Below are positions 1 to 7,566 of a stretch of 64,000 bases of DNA, in pieces. A program made the translations under genes and the position numbers. The notes under the pieces were generated by a model that did not search any database, was not told the DNA's origin, and saw nothing but the letters and a program-made list of their open reading frames with translations. How positions within the stretch are numbered: position 1 is the stretch's first letter; every line of letters starts with the position of its first letter. Source of the stretch: Holophagaceae bacterium. Its GTDB lineage: Bacteria; Acidobacteriota; Holophagae; Holophagales; Holophagaceae. The DNA lies in assembly GCA_016720465.1 (NCBI GenBank), contig JADKKO010000001.1, positions 310,001-374,000 on the forward strand, given 5' to 3'.

Positions 1-1580
1 AAGCGCTCCGACAGCACGTCGCGGGCCTCCATCACCGCGGGATCGCTGGATCCGAAGGCCAGGACGCCGCGTTTTGAACCGGTGCCATCCACGATGGGTT
101 TTGGGACGTACTGCTTGGCGGTCTCGTATTTGGCGCGCAGGCGGTCCACCAGCTCTTTGTAGTCTTCTGGCTTCTCGGAATAGAGGGCCATGGCGTTGTG
201 GCCGGAGCCGCGGGTGAAGTAGGCGCCCTTGCCCCCGGGTGTTCCCGGAAGCGAGCGGTAGGGGATGCCGTCCCCGTCCACATCCTTGTAACGGCCCCAG
301 TCCTTCATGGCCGCCAGCTCCTTCTCGCCCACCACTTTTCCGCGGTCGAAGTCGCCTTCCGGGTAGGTGAAGGGTTTGGACATCCAGTTCTGCATGCCGA
401 GATCGAGGTCGGTGACGACGAATACGGGTGTCTGGAAGCGCTCCGCCAGGTTGAATGATTCATAGGCGAAGTCGAAGCACTCGGACATGTTGCCGGGGTA
501 GAGGTTGATGTGGAGGGTATCGCCGTGGCTGCACTTGGCGCAGATGTCGATGTCGCCCTGCATGGTGCGGGTGGGCAGGCCGGTGGAGGGGCCGGTGCGC
601 GCGACGTTGAAGAAGACGCCGGGGATTTCCGAAAAATACCCCAGTCCGATGAATTCGCTCATGAGCGATATGCCGGGGCCTGAGGTCGAGGTCATGCTGC
701 GGGCGCCAGCCCACCCGGCCCCGAAGACCACGCCGGCCGAGGCGAGTTCGTCCTCCATCTGCACGATGGCCACGGTGAGCTTGCCGTTCTCGTCCCGGCG
801 GTGTTCGTCGGCATAGTCGATGAGCGATTCCACCAGCGAGGAGGACGGCGTGATGGGGTACCAGCCCACCACCTGGACGCCGGCGAACATTGAGCCCAGC
901 GCGCAGGCCGCGTTGCCGTCGATGATGATGTTGCCCGTGGTCTTGTTGTCGGGCACGACTTTTAGGCGGTTCTGCGCGGGCATGTTTTCAGCGGCCCAGG
1001 CGTATCCCGCATCCACTGCGGCCTGATTGATCTCGATGGCCTTCTGCTTGCCTTTAAGCTGCTTGGTGATGGCATTCTTGGTCTCGTTCATGTCGAGGCC
1101 GAGCATCTGGCCGGCGACCCCCACGTAGATCATGTTCTTCACGAGCTTGTGGAGCTTGGGTTCCGGGCAGCTCGCCGTGACCAGTTTCTGGAAGGGCACC
1201 GGATAGTAGATGAGATCGTCGCGGAGCGTGTTGAGCTTGAGGGGCTCGTCGTAGATGACCAGCGCGCCCGCGGCGAGCTTCAGCACATCGTCCTTGGCGG
1301 TCTCGGGGTTCATGCAGATCATCAGGTCCACGATGGCCTTGCGGGCCACGTAGCCTTTGGTGTTGGCGCGGATCTGGAACCAGGTCGGAAGCCCCGCGAT
1401 GTTGCTGGGGAACAGGTTCTTGCCGCTCACGGGCACGCCCATCTGGAAGATGGTCCGCATCAGCACGCTGTTCGCGGTCTGGGAACCGGAACCGTTCACG
1501 GTCCCGATCTCTATGGAGAAATCATTCACCAGGGTTTTCGTGTGGTCGAGCGTATGGCCGTTTGCGAGCGCGGTGGACAT
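1..1580 (-). CDS. korA: 2-oxoacid:ferredoxin oxidoreductase, fused gamma-alpha subunit (partial, 3' end outside window)
   Basis: The minus strand is open from an ATG at 1580 to the window edge (about 526 codons seen; fused family members are usually near 600). Residues ~1-200 form the gamma domain, beginning EIGTVNGSGSQTANSVLMR. The alpha (pyrimidine-binding) domain follows, with GWYPITPSSSLVES and TSGPGISLMSEF, both hallmarks of KorA/VorB-type enzymes. The family oxidises 2-oxoacids such as 2-oxoglutarate to acyl-CoA and passes electrons to ferredoxin; the TPP-binding beta subunit (KorB) is normally the next gene and would lie beyond position 1. AAGGA lies just upstream of the ATG. It is divergent from lexA. 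Substrate cannot be fixed from the alpha subunit alone. Confidence 0.88.
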   Translation of the reverse strand, partial: MSTALANGHTLDHTKTLVNDFSIEIGTVNGSGSQTANSVLMRTIFQMGVPVSGKNLFPSNIAGLPTWFQIRANTKGYVARKAIVDLMICMNPETAKDDVLKLAAGALVIYDEPLKLNTLRDDLIYYPVPFQKLVTASCPEPKLHKLVKNMIYVGVAGQMLGLDMNETKNAITKQLKGKQKAIEINQAAVDAGYAWAAENMPAQNRLKVVPDNKTTGNIIIDGNAACALGSMFAGVQVVGWYPITPSSSLVESLIDYADEHRRDENGKLTVAIVQMEDELASAGVVFGAGWAGARSMTSTSGPGISLMSEFIGLGYFSEIPGVFFNVARTGPSTGLPTRTMQGDIDICAKCSHGDTLHINLYPGNMSECFDFAYESFNLAERFQTPVFVVTDLDLGMQNWMSKPFTYPEGDFDRGKVVGEKELAAMKDWGRYKDVDGDGIPYRSLPGTPGGKGAYFTRGSGHNAMALYSEKPEDYKELVDRLRAKYETAKQYVPKPIVDGTGSKRGVLAFGSSDPAVMEARDVLSER

Positions 1581-1663
1581 AGGTCCTTTTCCCCTTATCA
1601 AGACTCCTTGCGCAAACCGGTTCCTTGAATCAGGGCCGCGCGCCTAGAGAGCAACAATGAACC

Positions 1664-1669
1664 AGTATA
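1664..1669 (-). promoter_or_regulatory. possible -10 box of korA
   Basis: On the minus strand the hexamer reads TATACT, a near-consensus -10, which would give a leader of about 75 bases before the korA ATG. No good -35 is visible at 16-18 bases upstream. Prediction by eye only. Confidence 0.3.
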
Positions 1670-1720
1670 TGACGGCAGCTCCGCTCTTCCGAGCCCGGAT
1701 TCGGGCGATGCGGGGGCTCT

Positions 1721-1779
1721 AGAAAAAAAACGAAAAAAAAGGGATTGACCCGGAAGCTGCAACTTCCTAATTTGAAATC
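1721..1779 (+). promoter_or_regulatory. lexA promoter with A-tracts and operator-like palindrome in the spacer
   Basis: Reading toward lexA there are two runs of eight A (1723-1730 and 1733-1740, one helical turn apart), a -35 TTGACC (1745-1750), a 17-base spacer and a -10 TAATTT (1768-1773). The spacer holds GGAAGCTGCAACTTCC (1752-1767), a 16-base palindrome with one mismatched pair and a TGCA centre. Transcription should start about seven bases after the -10, which is the A of the lexA ATG at 1780. Placement suggests LexA autoregulation, with the A-tracts acting as an UP element; both are inferences. Confidence 0.6.
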
Positions 1780-2529
1780 ATGACTTCCACTGATCTCACC
1801 AAACGCCAGCTCGCGGTGCTCCAGTTCATCCGCGCGTTCGTCAAGGCCGAAGGGCGCAGCCCAACCCTGTCCGAGATCGGGAAGGGCGTCGGTTCCAGCG
1901 CTGTGAGCACCATCCACAAACACGTGCAGCACCTCATCGACAAGGGATTCCTGGGGCGCAGCCATGGCAAGGGCAACAATATCGTGATGCGCGACAAGCG
2001 GGCCGCAGCCGGAGGGTTGTCCAAATCTTCCGCGTTGAATGCCGGCGCGGAGGCCGATTTCGAAGCGGAGGCATGGGATGACGAGGAGGGCGGCGGCGGT
2101 CCGGCCGGCGGGTCCGGCGCCAGTCCCCGGATCCCGCATCTGGTGCCGGCGCGGATCCTGCCCTTCTGTGGTGATGTGGCCGCGGGAGCGCCCCTCATCC
2201 CCGAGACCCGGGCCCTCCCGGTGGAAGTGCCCAATTCCATCCATCGTGAACGGGATGATCTGTTCGTGCTCCGGGTCCGGGGCGATTCCATGATCGAGGA
2301 CGCCATCCTCGACGGCGATCTGGTGGTGCTGCAGCGCAAGGCCGAGGTCCGCAACGGCGAGCGCGTCGTGGCTCTCATCGATGGGGAGGAGGCCACCCTG
2401 AAGGAATACCGCAAGGACAAGCAGGGCGTCTGGCTCATCCCGCATAATCCGGAACTCAAGCCGACCTGCTACGATCCGCGCCGCATCGACCTGCAAGGCG
2501 TGCTGGTGGGCGTGATGCGCAGCTGCTGA
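1780..2529 (+). CDS. lexA: LexA repressor (SOS regulator, self-cleaving)
   Basis: The 249-residue protein has an N-terminal winged helix (residues ~1-70, TKRQLAVLQFIRAFVKAEG then SPTLSEIGKGVGSS) and a C-terminal S24 peptidase domain. The catalytic serine is Ser170 in RVRGDSMIEDAI and the lysine is Lys208 in EEATLKEY. The self-cleavage bond is probably Ala135-Gly136 in CGDVAAGAPL. In the SOS response RecA filaments trigger this cleavage and release DNA-repair genes. The linker (residues ~71-120) is unusually long, acidic and glycine-rich, making the protein ~45 residues longer than typical LexA (~200-205). No Shine-Dalgarno sequence precedes the ATG, and the mRNA is probably leaderless. Confidence 0.93.
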   Translation: MTSTDLTKRQLAVLQFIRAFVKAEGRSPTLSEIGKGVGSSAVSTIHKHVQHLIDKGFLGRSHGKGNNIVMRDKRAAAGGLSKSSALNAGAEADFEAEAWDDEEGGGGPAGGSGASPRIPHLVPARILPFCGDVAAGAPLIPETRALPVEVPNSIHRERDDLFVLRVRGDSMIEDAILDGDLVVLQRKAEVRNGERVVALIDGEEATLKEYRKDKQGVWLIPHNPELKPTCYDPRRIDLQGVLVGVMRSC

Positions 2530-2548
2530 ATCCCAGAATTTCGGTAGA

Positions 2549-3610
2549 TCAGACGAGATCGGCTCTTAGGGCTCGGCCCATTTCCATTGTAGTCAGGAGC
2601 CCCCCCAGATCCTTGGTGGCCGCGCCTCCCATGAGGGCGTGTTTCACGGACCTCTCCACGGCCTGGGCGTTATCAGCCCAACCTAGATGCCTGAACATCA
2701 AGGCAGTGCTGAGGATAGCGCCCGTGGGATTGGCGATTCCCAGGCCGGCGATGTCCGGGGCCGAGCCATGGACCGGCTCGAAGAGCGCACCGCATCGGAA
2801 GGGATGGCCCATGGCCGTAGGCTCGTCAACGACGGCAAGATTCGCCGATGCGGCCAGCCCCATGCCGCCCTGGAAGGCCGCCAGCAGGTCGCTGACGAGG
2901 TCCCCGATCAAGTTGTCTGCGGCGATCACGCCGAAGTCACCAGGGCGCTGCACCAGGGCGCACAGCAAGGCATCCGCGTGCATGGCATTGGATCGGACCA
3001 TGGGAAATTCGGCCTGCATGTGTTTGAACACTCGAAGCCAGAGGCCATGGCCATGTTTCAGCACATTGGCCTTGTGGGCGAGGGTCAGTGGGAAATCCAG
3101 GCGTTCCGCCCGCTGGAAGGCGGCCTTCAGCAGGCAGGCCACGGCCACCTCGGTGTGGACCGCGAAGTCCGTGGCGCCTTGCTTGGTGGTTTCGCCCTTC
3201 AGGCAATAGGGGCCCTCGGTGTTCTCCCGGAATACCTCCACATGGATGCCGGCGGCCGCAATCCCCTTCAAGGGGACGTGGGCGTCCAGCATGGGCTCGC
3301 AGGGCCGGTGGTTCACCCGCAGCCGCAGATCTTTCCGCAGGCGCAGCAGGATTTCCTCCGCATGCCGTCCGTCGGGAACCCTCGGATCCCCGACGGCGCC
3401 AAACAGGATCGCATCGAAGCCGTCGCGAAGCCGCACGAACGTCGTGTCCGAGAGGGTTTCGCCAGAGGCAAGGAAATACTCCGCGCCATGGGGAAAAATC
3501 TCCCATTCCACCGGTCGGCCGCGGCCCCTGGCCCACTCGAGCAAAGGAAGCGCCTCGGCCAGGACCTCGGGGCCGATTCCGTCACCAGGGATTACTGCGA
3601 TCCGTGCCAT
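2549..3610 (-). CDS. isocitrate/isopropylmalate-family NAD(P)-dependent dehydrogenase
   Basis: The 353-residue protein begins MARIAVIPGDGIGPEV, the beta-decarboxylating dehydrogenase signature. It keeps the metal/substrate aspartates in DNLIGDLVSDLLAAFQG, the active-site lysine in LAHKANVLKHG and the nucleotide-binding HGSAPDIAGLGIANPTGA. The substrate loop reads RENTEGPY. That is closer to isocitrate, homoisocitrate or tartrate dehydrogenases than to classic LeuB, which reads RELTGG there. No leuCD or lysine-pathway genes adjoin, and a homocitrate/isopropylmalate synthase homologue lies 3 kb away. It may be LeuB, but the substrate is left open. It is convergent with lexA and divergent from the peroxiredoxin gene. 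Confidence 0.82.
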   Translation of the reverse strand: MARIAVIPGDGIGPEVLAEALPLLEWARGRGRPVEWEIFPHGAEYFLASGETLSDTTFVRLRDGFDAILFGAVGDPRVPDGRHAEEILLRLRKDLRLRVNHRPCEPMLDAHVPLKGIAAAGIHVEVFRENTEGPYCLKGETTKQGATDFAVHTEVAVACLLKAAFQRAERLDFPLTLAHKANVLKHGHGLWLRVFKHMQAEFPMVRSNAMHADALLCALVQRPGDFGVIAADNLIGDLVSDLLAAFQGGMGLAASANLAVVDEPTAMGHPFRCGALFEPVHGSAPDIAGLGIANPTGAILSTALMFRHLGWADNAQAVERSVKHALMGGAATKDLGGLLTTMEMGRALRADLV

Positions 3611-3668
3611 TGCCTAATAGTCACACGACTGGAAGGTGGGATACTGAGTCCAGGTTCAAGGAGCCCTC

Positions 3669-4196
3669 ATGCACAGGTTCACGACTTCAGCCGTTTCAAG
3701 CCTTTCGCTGCTCGCCTGCTTCTCCCTCTTCGGCGGCGACGCCAGCGGCCTGAAGGAAGGCCAGCAGGCCCCGCCCATCCAGGCCCAGGACCAGAACGGC
3801 AAGACCATCCAGCTGTCGGATTTCGCCGGAAAATCAACCGTGGTCCTGTATTTCTATCCCAAGGACGACACCCCGGGCTGCACGAAAGAAGCCTGCAGCC
3901 TCCGCGATGGACACGCGGAGCTCAAGGCTGCGGGAGCCGTGGTGCTGGGGGTCAGCAGCGACGACGTCAAGAGCCACGAGGCCTTCGCAGCCAAGTACCA
4001 CCTGCCTTTCAGCTTGCTGGCGGACCCGGGGAAGGCCATCATCAACGCCTATGGCGTGAAGATGTTCGGCCTGAACTATGCGAAGCGCGTCACCTTCGTG
4101 ATCGACCGCAAGGGAGTCATCCGCAAGATCTTCCAGGACGTGAAACCCGCGGGCCATGACCAGGAAGTGCTGGCTGCGGTCAAGGCCCTCGGTTGA
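3669..4196 (+). CDS. exported PrxQ/Bcp-type peroxiredoxin
   Basis: The 175-residue thioredoxin-fold peroxidase has the peroxidatic Cys71 in YPKDDTPGCTKEAC and a likely resolving Cys76 five residues later, the atypical 2-Cys PrxQ/Bcp arrangement. These enzymes reduce H2O2 and organic hydroperoxides. A hydrophobic N-terminus (residues ~5-22) contains SLLAC, possibly a lipobox ending in Cys17. The protein is therefore probably exported and perhaps lipid-anchored, whereas most Bcp proteins are cytoplasmic. AAGGAG precedes the ATG at normal spacing. A short hairpin (4233-4249) lies after the stop. Confidence 0.9.
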   Translation: MHRFTTSAVSSLSLLACFSLFGGDASGLKEGQQAPPIQAQDQNGKTIQLSDFAGKSTVVLYFYPKDDTPGCTKEACSLRDGHAELKAAGAVVLGVSSDDVKSHEAFAAKYHLPFSLLADPGKAIINAYGVKMFGLNYAKRVTFVIDRKGVIRKIFQDVKPAGHDQEVLAAVKALG

Positions 4197-4232
4197 ATTC
4201 AAGCCTTCACAATATTTAATCAAGCTTGGCTG

Positions 4233-4259
4233 GAAGGCTGATGGCCTTCGAGATACACT
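4233..4259 (+). promoter_or_regulatory. hairpin and -10-like box upstream of the MglA-like gene
   Basis: GAAGGC (4233-4238) and GCCTTC (4244-4249) form a perfect 6-bp stem with a 5-base loop and no T-tract. TACACT (4254-4259) follows and resembles other -10 boxes in this window. The palindrome may be a weak terminator of the peroxiredoxin gene or an operator in the promoter of the next gene. Confidence 0.3.
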
Positions 4260-4287
4260 CAGTCTTCTCAGCCTTGAGGGTTCAACA

Positions 4288-5646
4288 ATGGTGTTTTTCA
4301 ATCACGCCACCCGTCAGATGACGGCCAAGATCGTTTATTACGGTCCTGGTTTGTGCGGGAAAACGACCAATCTCAACACGATCTATGGCAAGACATCCAC
4401 CAAGGCCCGCGGTGAGATGGTGAGCCTCAATACCGAAACCGACCGCACGCTGTTCTTCGATCTTCTGCCCATGGATGTGGGAATGGTGGGCGGTTTCAAG
4501 ACCAAACTGCAGCTTTATACCGTTCCTGGCCAGGTGTTTTACAACAGCACTAGGAAGCTCGTGCTGAAGGGTGTCGATGGCATCGTGTTCGTGGTGGACA
4601 GCCAAGTGCCGATGCTGGATGCCAGCAAGGAAAGCTTGCAGAATCTCGAAGAGAACCTTCGCGAGCTGGGCCTCAAACTGGGCGATATCCCCACCGTTTT
4701 TCAATGGAACAAGCGGGACCTGAAAAATATCGTCCCGGTGGAGCAGCTGGAAAAGGAATTGAATGTCCGGGGCCTGCCCAGCTTCCAGTCCTGCGCCCAG
4801 GACGGCACCGGTGTCTTCGAGACCCTGCGGGGCATCACCAAGCTGAGCCTCACCCACATCAAGACCCATGTGCTCGGCGAAACCACGGCGCCGGCGCCGA
4901 CCGCCGGTTCCAGGGACGCCAAGCCGGCCCCCATCAAGATCGTCGTTCCAGACACCATTCCCGCGCCCACCCGGGATCCTTCGCTGCCCTCCGCGGTGGC
5001 GCTGACCACCAACGATCTTCCCGCCTTCTCCAAAATGCTGGATGAAGACACAGGCTACAAACCGGCGCCAACGCCGGCTCCCGTCCAACCCATCACGCCG
5101 CCCGCCTTCCCGCCCCTCACGCCGGTGTTCCAGGATGCGAACCCGCTTGAGACCCAGCCAATGACCGCCTTGAAGGACAAAGGCGACCATCCCGATTTGA
5201 GCGCGCATCCCCTGCCGGATGAAGACGTGGCGGATCTCCCCGCCGCCCAGCCGCCGGTGGCCATCCAGGCCGCGCCCGTCGCGCCTGCGCCGCACATCGA
5301 AGCTCCGCCGCCGCCCGCACCATGGTCGCCTCCGACCCAGCCGTTGCCGGAGCCCAAGAAGCCCACCATTTCCCTGGCTCCGATCAAGCATGTGGCGCCC
5401 GCGCCGAAATCGCCCAATCCCAAAGATGCGATCAATTCCCTGCTAGGCGAACTGACCATGGTCGGCAAGCTTGGGACTCCGTCGGTGGTGCGCGTGGATC
5501 TGCCGGGCGACATGGATCAAGGGGAAGTGGAAGTGATGGTCGTGGTGAAGCAGAAGGGCCAGATCATCGGCGAAGGAAGCCTGAAACGCCCCGCTCCGTC
5601 CAAGGGCGTTGCGGCCAAGCTCAGCGTCGAACTCAGGCGTCCCTGA
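4288..5646 (+). CDS. MglA-like Ras-family GTPase with long proline-rich tail and C-terminal domain
   Basis: The ATG at 4288 follows TGAGGG and starts the conserved sequence; an upstream in-frame start at 4156 would overlap the peroxiredoxin gene. The 452-residue protein has an MglA GTPase domain at residues ~1-200: P-loop GPGLCGKT (19-26), as in the MglA GPGLSGKT, and the guanine-specificity motif NKRD (141-144). Residues ~205-375 are rich in proline and alanine. Residues ~375-452 form a separate conserved-looking end, including LLGELTMVGKLGTPSVVRVD. MglA is ~195 residues and controls polarity of gliding and pilus machines; the tail is unusual. No MglB (GAP) gene is adjacent. lolA starts 4 bases downstream. 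Confidence 0.85.
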   Translation: MVFFNHATRQMTAKIVYYGPGLCGKTTNLNTIYGKTSTKARGEMVSLNTETDRTLFFDLLPMDVGMVGGFKTKLQLYTVPGQVFYNSTRKLVLKGVDGIVFVVDSQVPMLDASKESLQNLEENLRELGLKLGDIPTVFQWNKRDLKNIVPVEQLEKELNVRGLPSFQSCAQDGTGVFETLRGITKLSLTHIKTHVLGETTAPAPTAGSRDAKPAPIKIVVPDTIPAPTRDPSLPSAVALTTNDLPAFSKMLDEDTGYKPAPTPAPVQPITPPAFPPLTPVFQDANPLETQPMTALKDKGDHPDLSAHPLPDEDVADLPAAQPPVAIQAAPVAPAPHIEAPPPPAPWSPPTQPLPEPKKPTISLAPIKHVAPAPKSPNPKDAINSLLGELTMVGKLGTPSVVRVDLPGDMDQGEVEVMVVVKQKGQIIGEGSLKRPAPSKGVAAKLSVELRRP

Positions 5647-5650
5647 TTCC

Positions 5651-6250
5651 GTGGGGCTCCCCTCCGCATTTCATACCGCTGTTTATTTCTGCCTAGGCGC
5701 GGCCCTGGCCTATGGACAGGAACTCCCACCGTGGTGGAAGGCCTTCGCCAACGTGCCCCGCATCCAGTCGGCCTTCGTGCAGACTTCCGACAGCGCGGTC
5801 TTCGGCAAGCTGAAACGGAAGGGCAGCGTCCGGCTGGCCAAGGGCGGACGGCTGCGCGTGGTCTATGAGGACGGGTTGGAGCTCGTGGCCGATGGGCGAT
5901 CCCTGATCCAATTCGATCCCGATACCCGCACCGCCCAGCGGATGGAGCTTTCGGAAGCCGCGCGGGAAGCGCCCTTGCTGCGGTTGCTGACGGATCCAAC
6001 CAAACTCGGCGGCACCTACGCCATCGAACCCTCCCCCAACGGCCAGGTTTGGTTGAAGCCCCTGAAGAAGGGACTGCCGGAGGTCCGCGTCGAAGGTTCC
6101 GGAAGTCTTCCGAAGCGGTTGATGTGGACCGATGCTTCAGGCGCGGGCCAGGTCCTGGAACTGCTGGGCGCCAACATCCCGGCGAAACCTTTTCCGGCTG
6201 GCACCTTCGACTTCCAGCCTCCCAAGAACACGCGATGGCTGGGCAAGTAG
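5651..6250 (+). CDS. lolA: outer-membrane lipoprotein carrier protein LolA
   Basis: A GTG at 5651, four bases after the preceding stop, gives a 199-residue protein with a signal peptide ending LGAALAYGQ. An upstream in-frame ATG (5609) would overlap the preceding gene and spoil the signal peptide. The mature part matches the LolA fold: RIQSAFVQTSDSAVFGKLKRKGSVRL is the typical strand pattern and RLRVVYEDGLELVADGRSL the second. LolA carries lipoproteins across the periplasm to the outer membrane. Translational coupling to the MglA-like gene is likely. Sequence divergence from E. coli LolA is large, so the call rests on pattern and signal peptide. Confidence 0.75.
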   Translation: MGLPSAFHTAVYFCLGAALAYGQELPPWWKAFANVPRIQSAFVQTSDSAVFGKLKRKGSVRLAKGGRLRVVYEDGLELVADGRSLIQFDPDTRTAQRMELSEAAREAPLLRLLTDPTKLGGTYAIEPSPNGQVWLKPLKKGLPEVRVEGSGSLPKRLMWTDASGAGQVLELLGANIPAKPFPAGTFDFQPPKNTRWLGK

Positions 6251-6290
6251 AGGCGGCGAAGGATGCCTTTCCATAGGAAAACGGCCTGCC

Positions 6291-7505
6291 TCACAACAAG
6301 GCTTCGATCTCCGCGTCGGTGAGGATGCGGTTGCCGCGCTTGGCCCGGTCCAGGATCCGCTCCACCCGTTGGTCGTTCACATCATGTCCATTCATCTCGA
6401 GCCAGTAGACGACATTGCTGTGGCCCGCGACGGGGCCGATCTCGATTTCCTGCCGGCGGCCCACCAGGCTGGCGGGAACCGCGCTGTAGACCGCGTCCGC
6501 GAGCTGGGCATCGCCGCGCGTGAGCGCCTTCACGATGGCCGCGGCATGGACTCCGGTGCCCGTGCGGAAGGCGTCGCGGCCCAGCACCGGATAGTTGGCC
6601 GGAATCTCGACATCGCAAAGCTCCGCCACGCGTTCGCCCAGGGCCGGCAAGTCCGTGAGATCGCCCTCCCAATACCCCATCAGGATGAGGTTCATCATCA
6701 GCTGGTCCAGGGCCACATTGCCGCAGCGCTCGCCGATGCCGAGGATCGTTCCATGGAGCCGGTCCGCGCCGGCCTCGAAGGCCGCGATGGCATTCGCCAC
6801 GCCGAGGCCCCGATCGTTGTGGCCATGCCAGTCCACGCGGATCCGCCGTCCTTCGAGCACTTCCTCGCGGATGAACCGGACGAGGTTGCGGACGCCTTCG
6901 GGGGTGGCGTGGCCGCAGGTGTCGGAAAGGCAGATGGCTTCGGCGCCTTCGTCCAGCGCCGCTCGGTAGATGGCCTTCAGGACTTCCGGATTGGCCCTGG
7001 TCGTGTCCTCCGTGACCATCATCATGGGAATGGAATGCAGGCGGCAGAAAATGGCTGCGCTGCGCACGGTCTGGACCAGGAAGGCCGCGTCCCAGCCCTC
7101 CACGTCCATCCGCACCGGACTGGAACCCAGGAAGGCGCCCACTTCCAGCGGTATGCCGACTTTCTGCTGGATCTCGGCGACATGGACCAGATCGGCCTCG
7201 AGGGTCCGCACCGCCGCATTGGGCGAGATGGGCAGACGGTGGTCACGGATTTCAAACAACAGGGCCTTCACGGCCGCCGAAGCCTTGGGTCCGGCCCCGG
7301 GCATGCCCAGGTCCACGCTGTGGATGCCCAGTTTCGACAGCCGATGCAGCAGATCCCGCTTGGCCGATATTTCCGGATCCCGCACCGAAGGGCTCTGTAG
7401 TCCGTCACGCAGGGTCTCGTCCAGAAGCAGAGGAACCCGTCCGTCCAGGGACGCGGGTGCCCGGCCAGCGCGGTTCCAATCATGGATGAGGGGCGGCCAA
7501 TTCAT
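6291..7505 (-). CDS. DRE-TIM acyltransferase: 2-isopropylmalate/homocitrate/citramalate synthase family
   Basis: The 404-residue TIM-barrel enzyme has the N-terminal DETLRDGLQSPS motif, metal-binding histidines in DWHGHNDRGLG and GILGIGERCGN near the active site. The family condenses acetyl-CoA with a 2-oxoacid. It is shorter than classic LeuA (~510) and lacks its C-terminal leucine-binding domain, so feedback inhibition by leucine is not expected. The residue after LRDG is Leu where family members usually have Glu or Gln. It may be a homocitrate, citramalate or Re-citrate synthase; the sequence alone does not decide. It stands alone on the minus strand, with no Shine-Dalgarno sequence. Confidence 0.78.
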   Translation of the reverse strand: MNWPPLIHDWNRAGRAPASLDGRVPLLLDETLRDGLQSPSVRDPEISAKRDLLHRLSKLGIHSVDLGMPGAGPKASAAVKALLFEIRDHRLPISPNAAVRTLEADLVHVAEIQQKVGIPLEVGAFLGSSPVRMDVEGWDAAFLVQTVRSAAIFCRLHSIPMMMVTEDTTRANPEVLKAIYRAALDEGAEAICLSDTCGHATPEGVRNLVRFIREEVLEGRRIRVDWHGHNDRGLGVANAIAAFEAGADRLHGTILGIGERCGNVALDQLMMNLILMGYWEGDLTDLPALGERVAELCDVEIPANYPVLGRDAFRTGTGVHAAAIVKALTRGDAQLADAVYSAVPASLVGRRQEIEIGPVAGHSNVVYWLEMNGHDVNDQRVERILDRAKRGNRILTDAEIEALL

Positions 7506-7511
7506 TGGCCC

Positions 7512-7517
7512 AGCTTA
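7512..7517 (-). promoter_or_regulatory. -10-like TAAGCT of a leaderless gene
   Basis: On the minus strand TAAGCT ends six bases before the ATG at 7505, predicting transcription start at or next to the start codon. No Shine-Dalgarno sequence is present. It is one of eight such arrangements in the window. Confidence 0.45.
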
Positions 7518-7566
7518 CCGGGGTCTGGCGCGTCGGCCATCGCAGCGAGGACTTCCCAGCCGCCCC

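Noticed and set aside
1691..1719. GAGCCC/GGGCTC hairpin between korA and lexA as a terminator
   Set aside because: It is followed by A-runs on the plus strand and lies between divergent starts, so no gene ends there.
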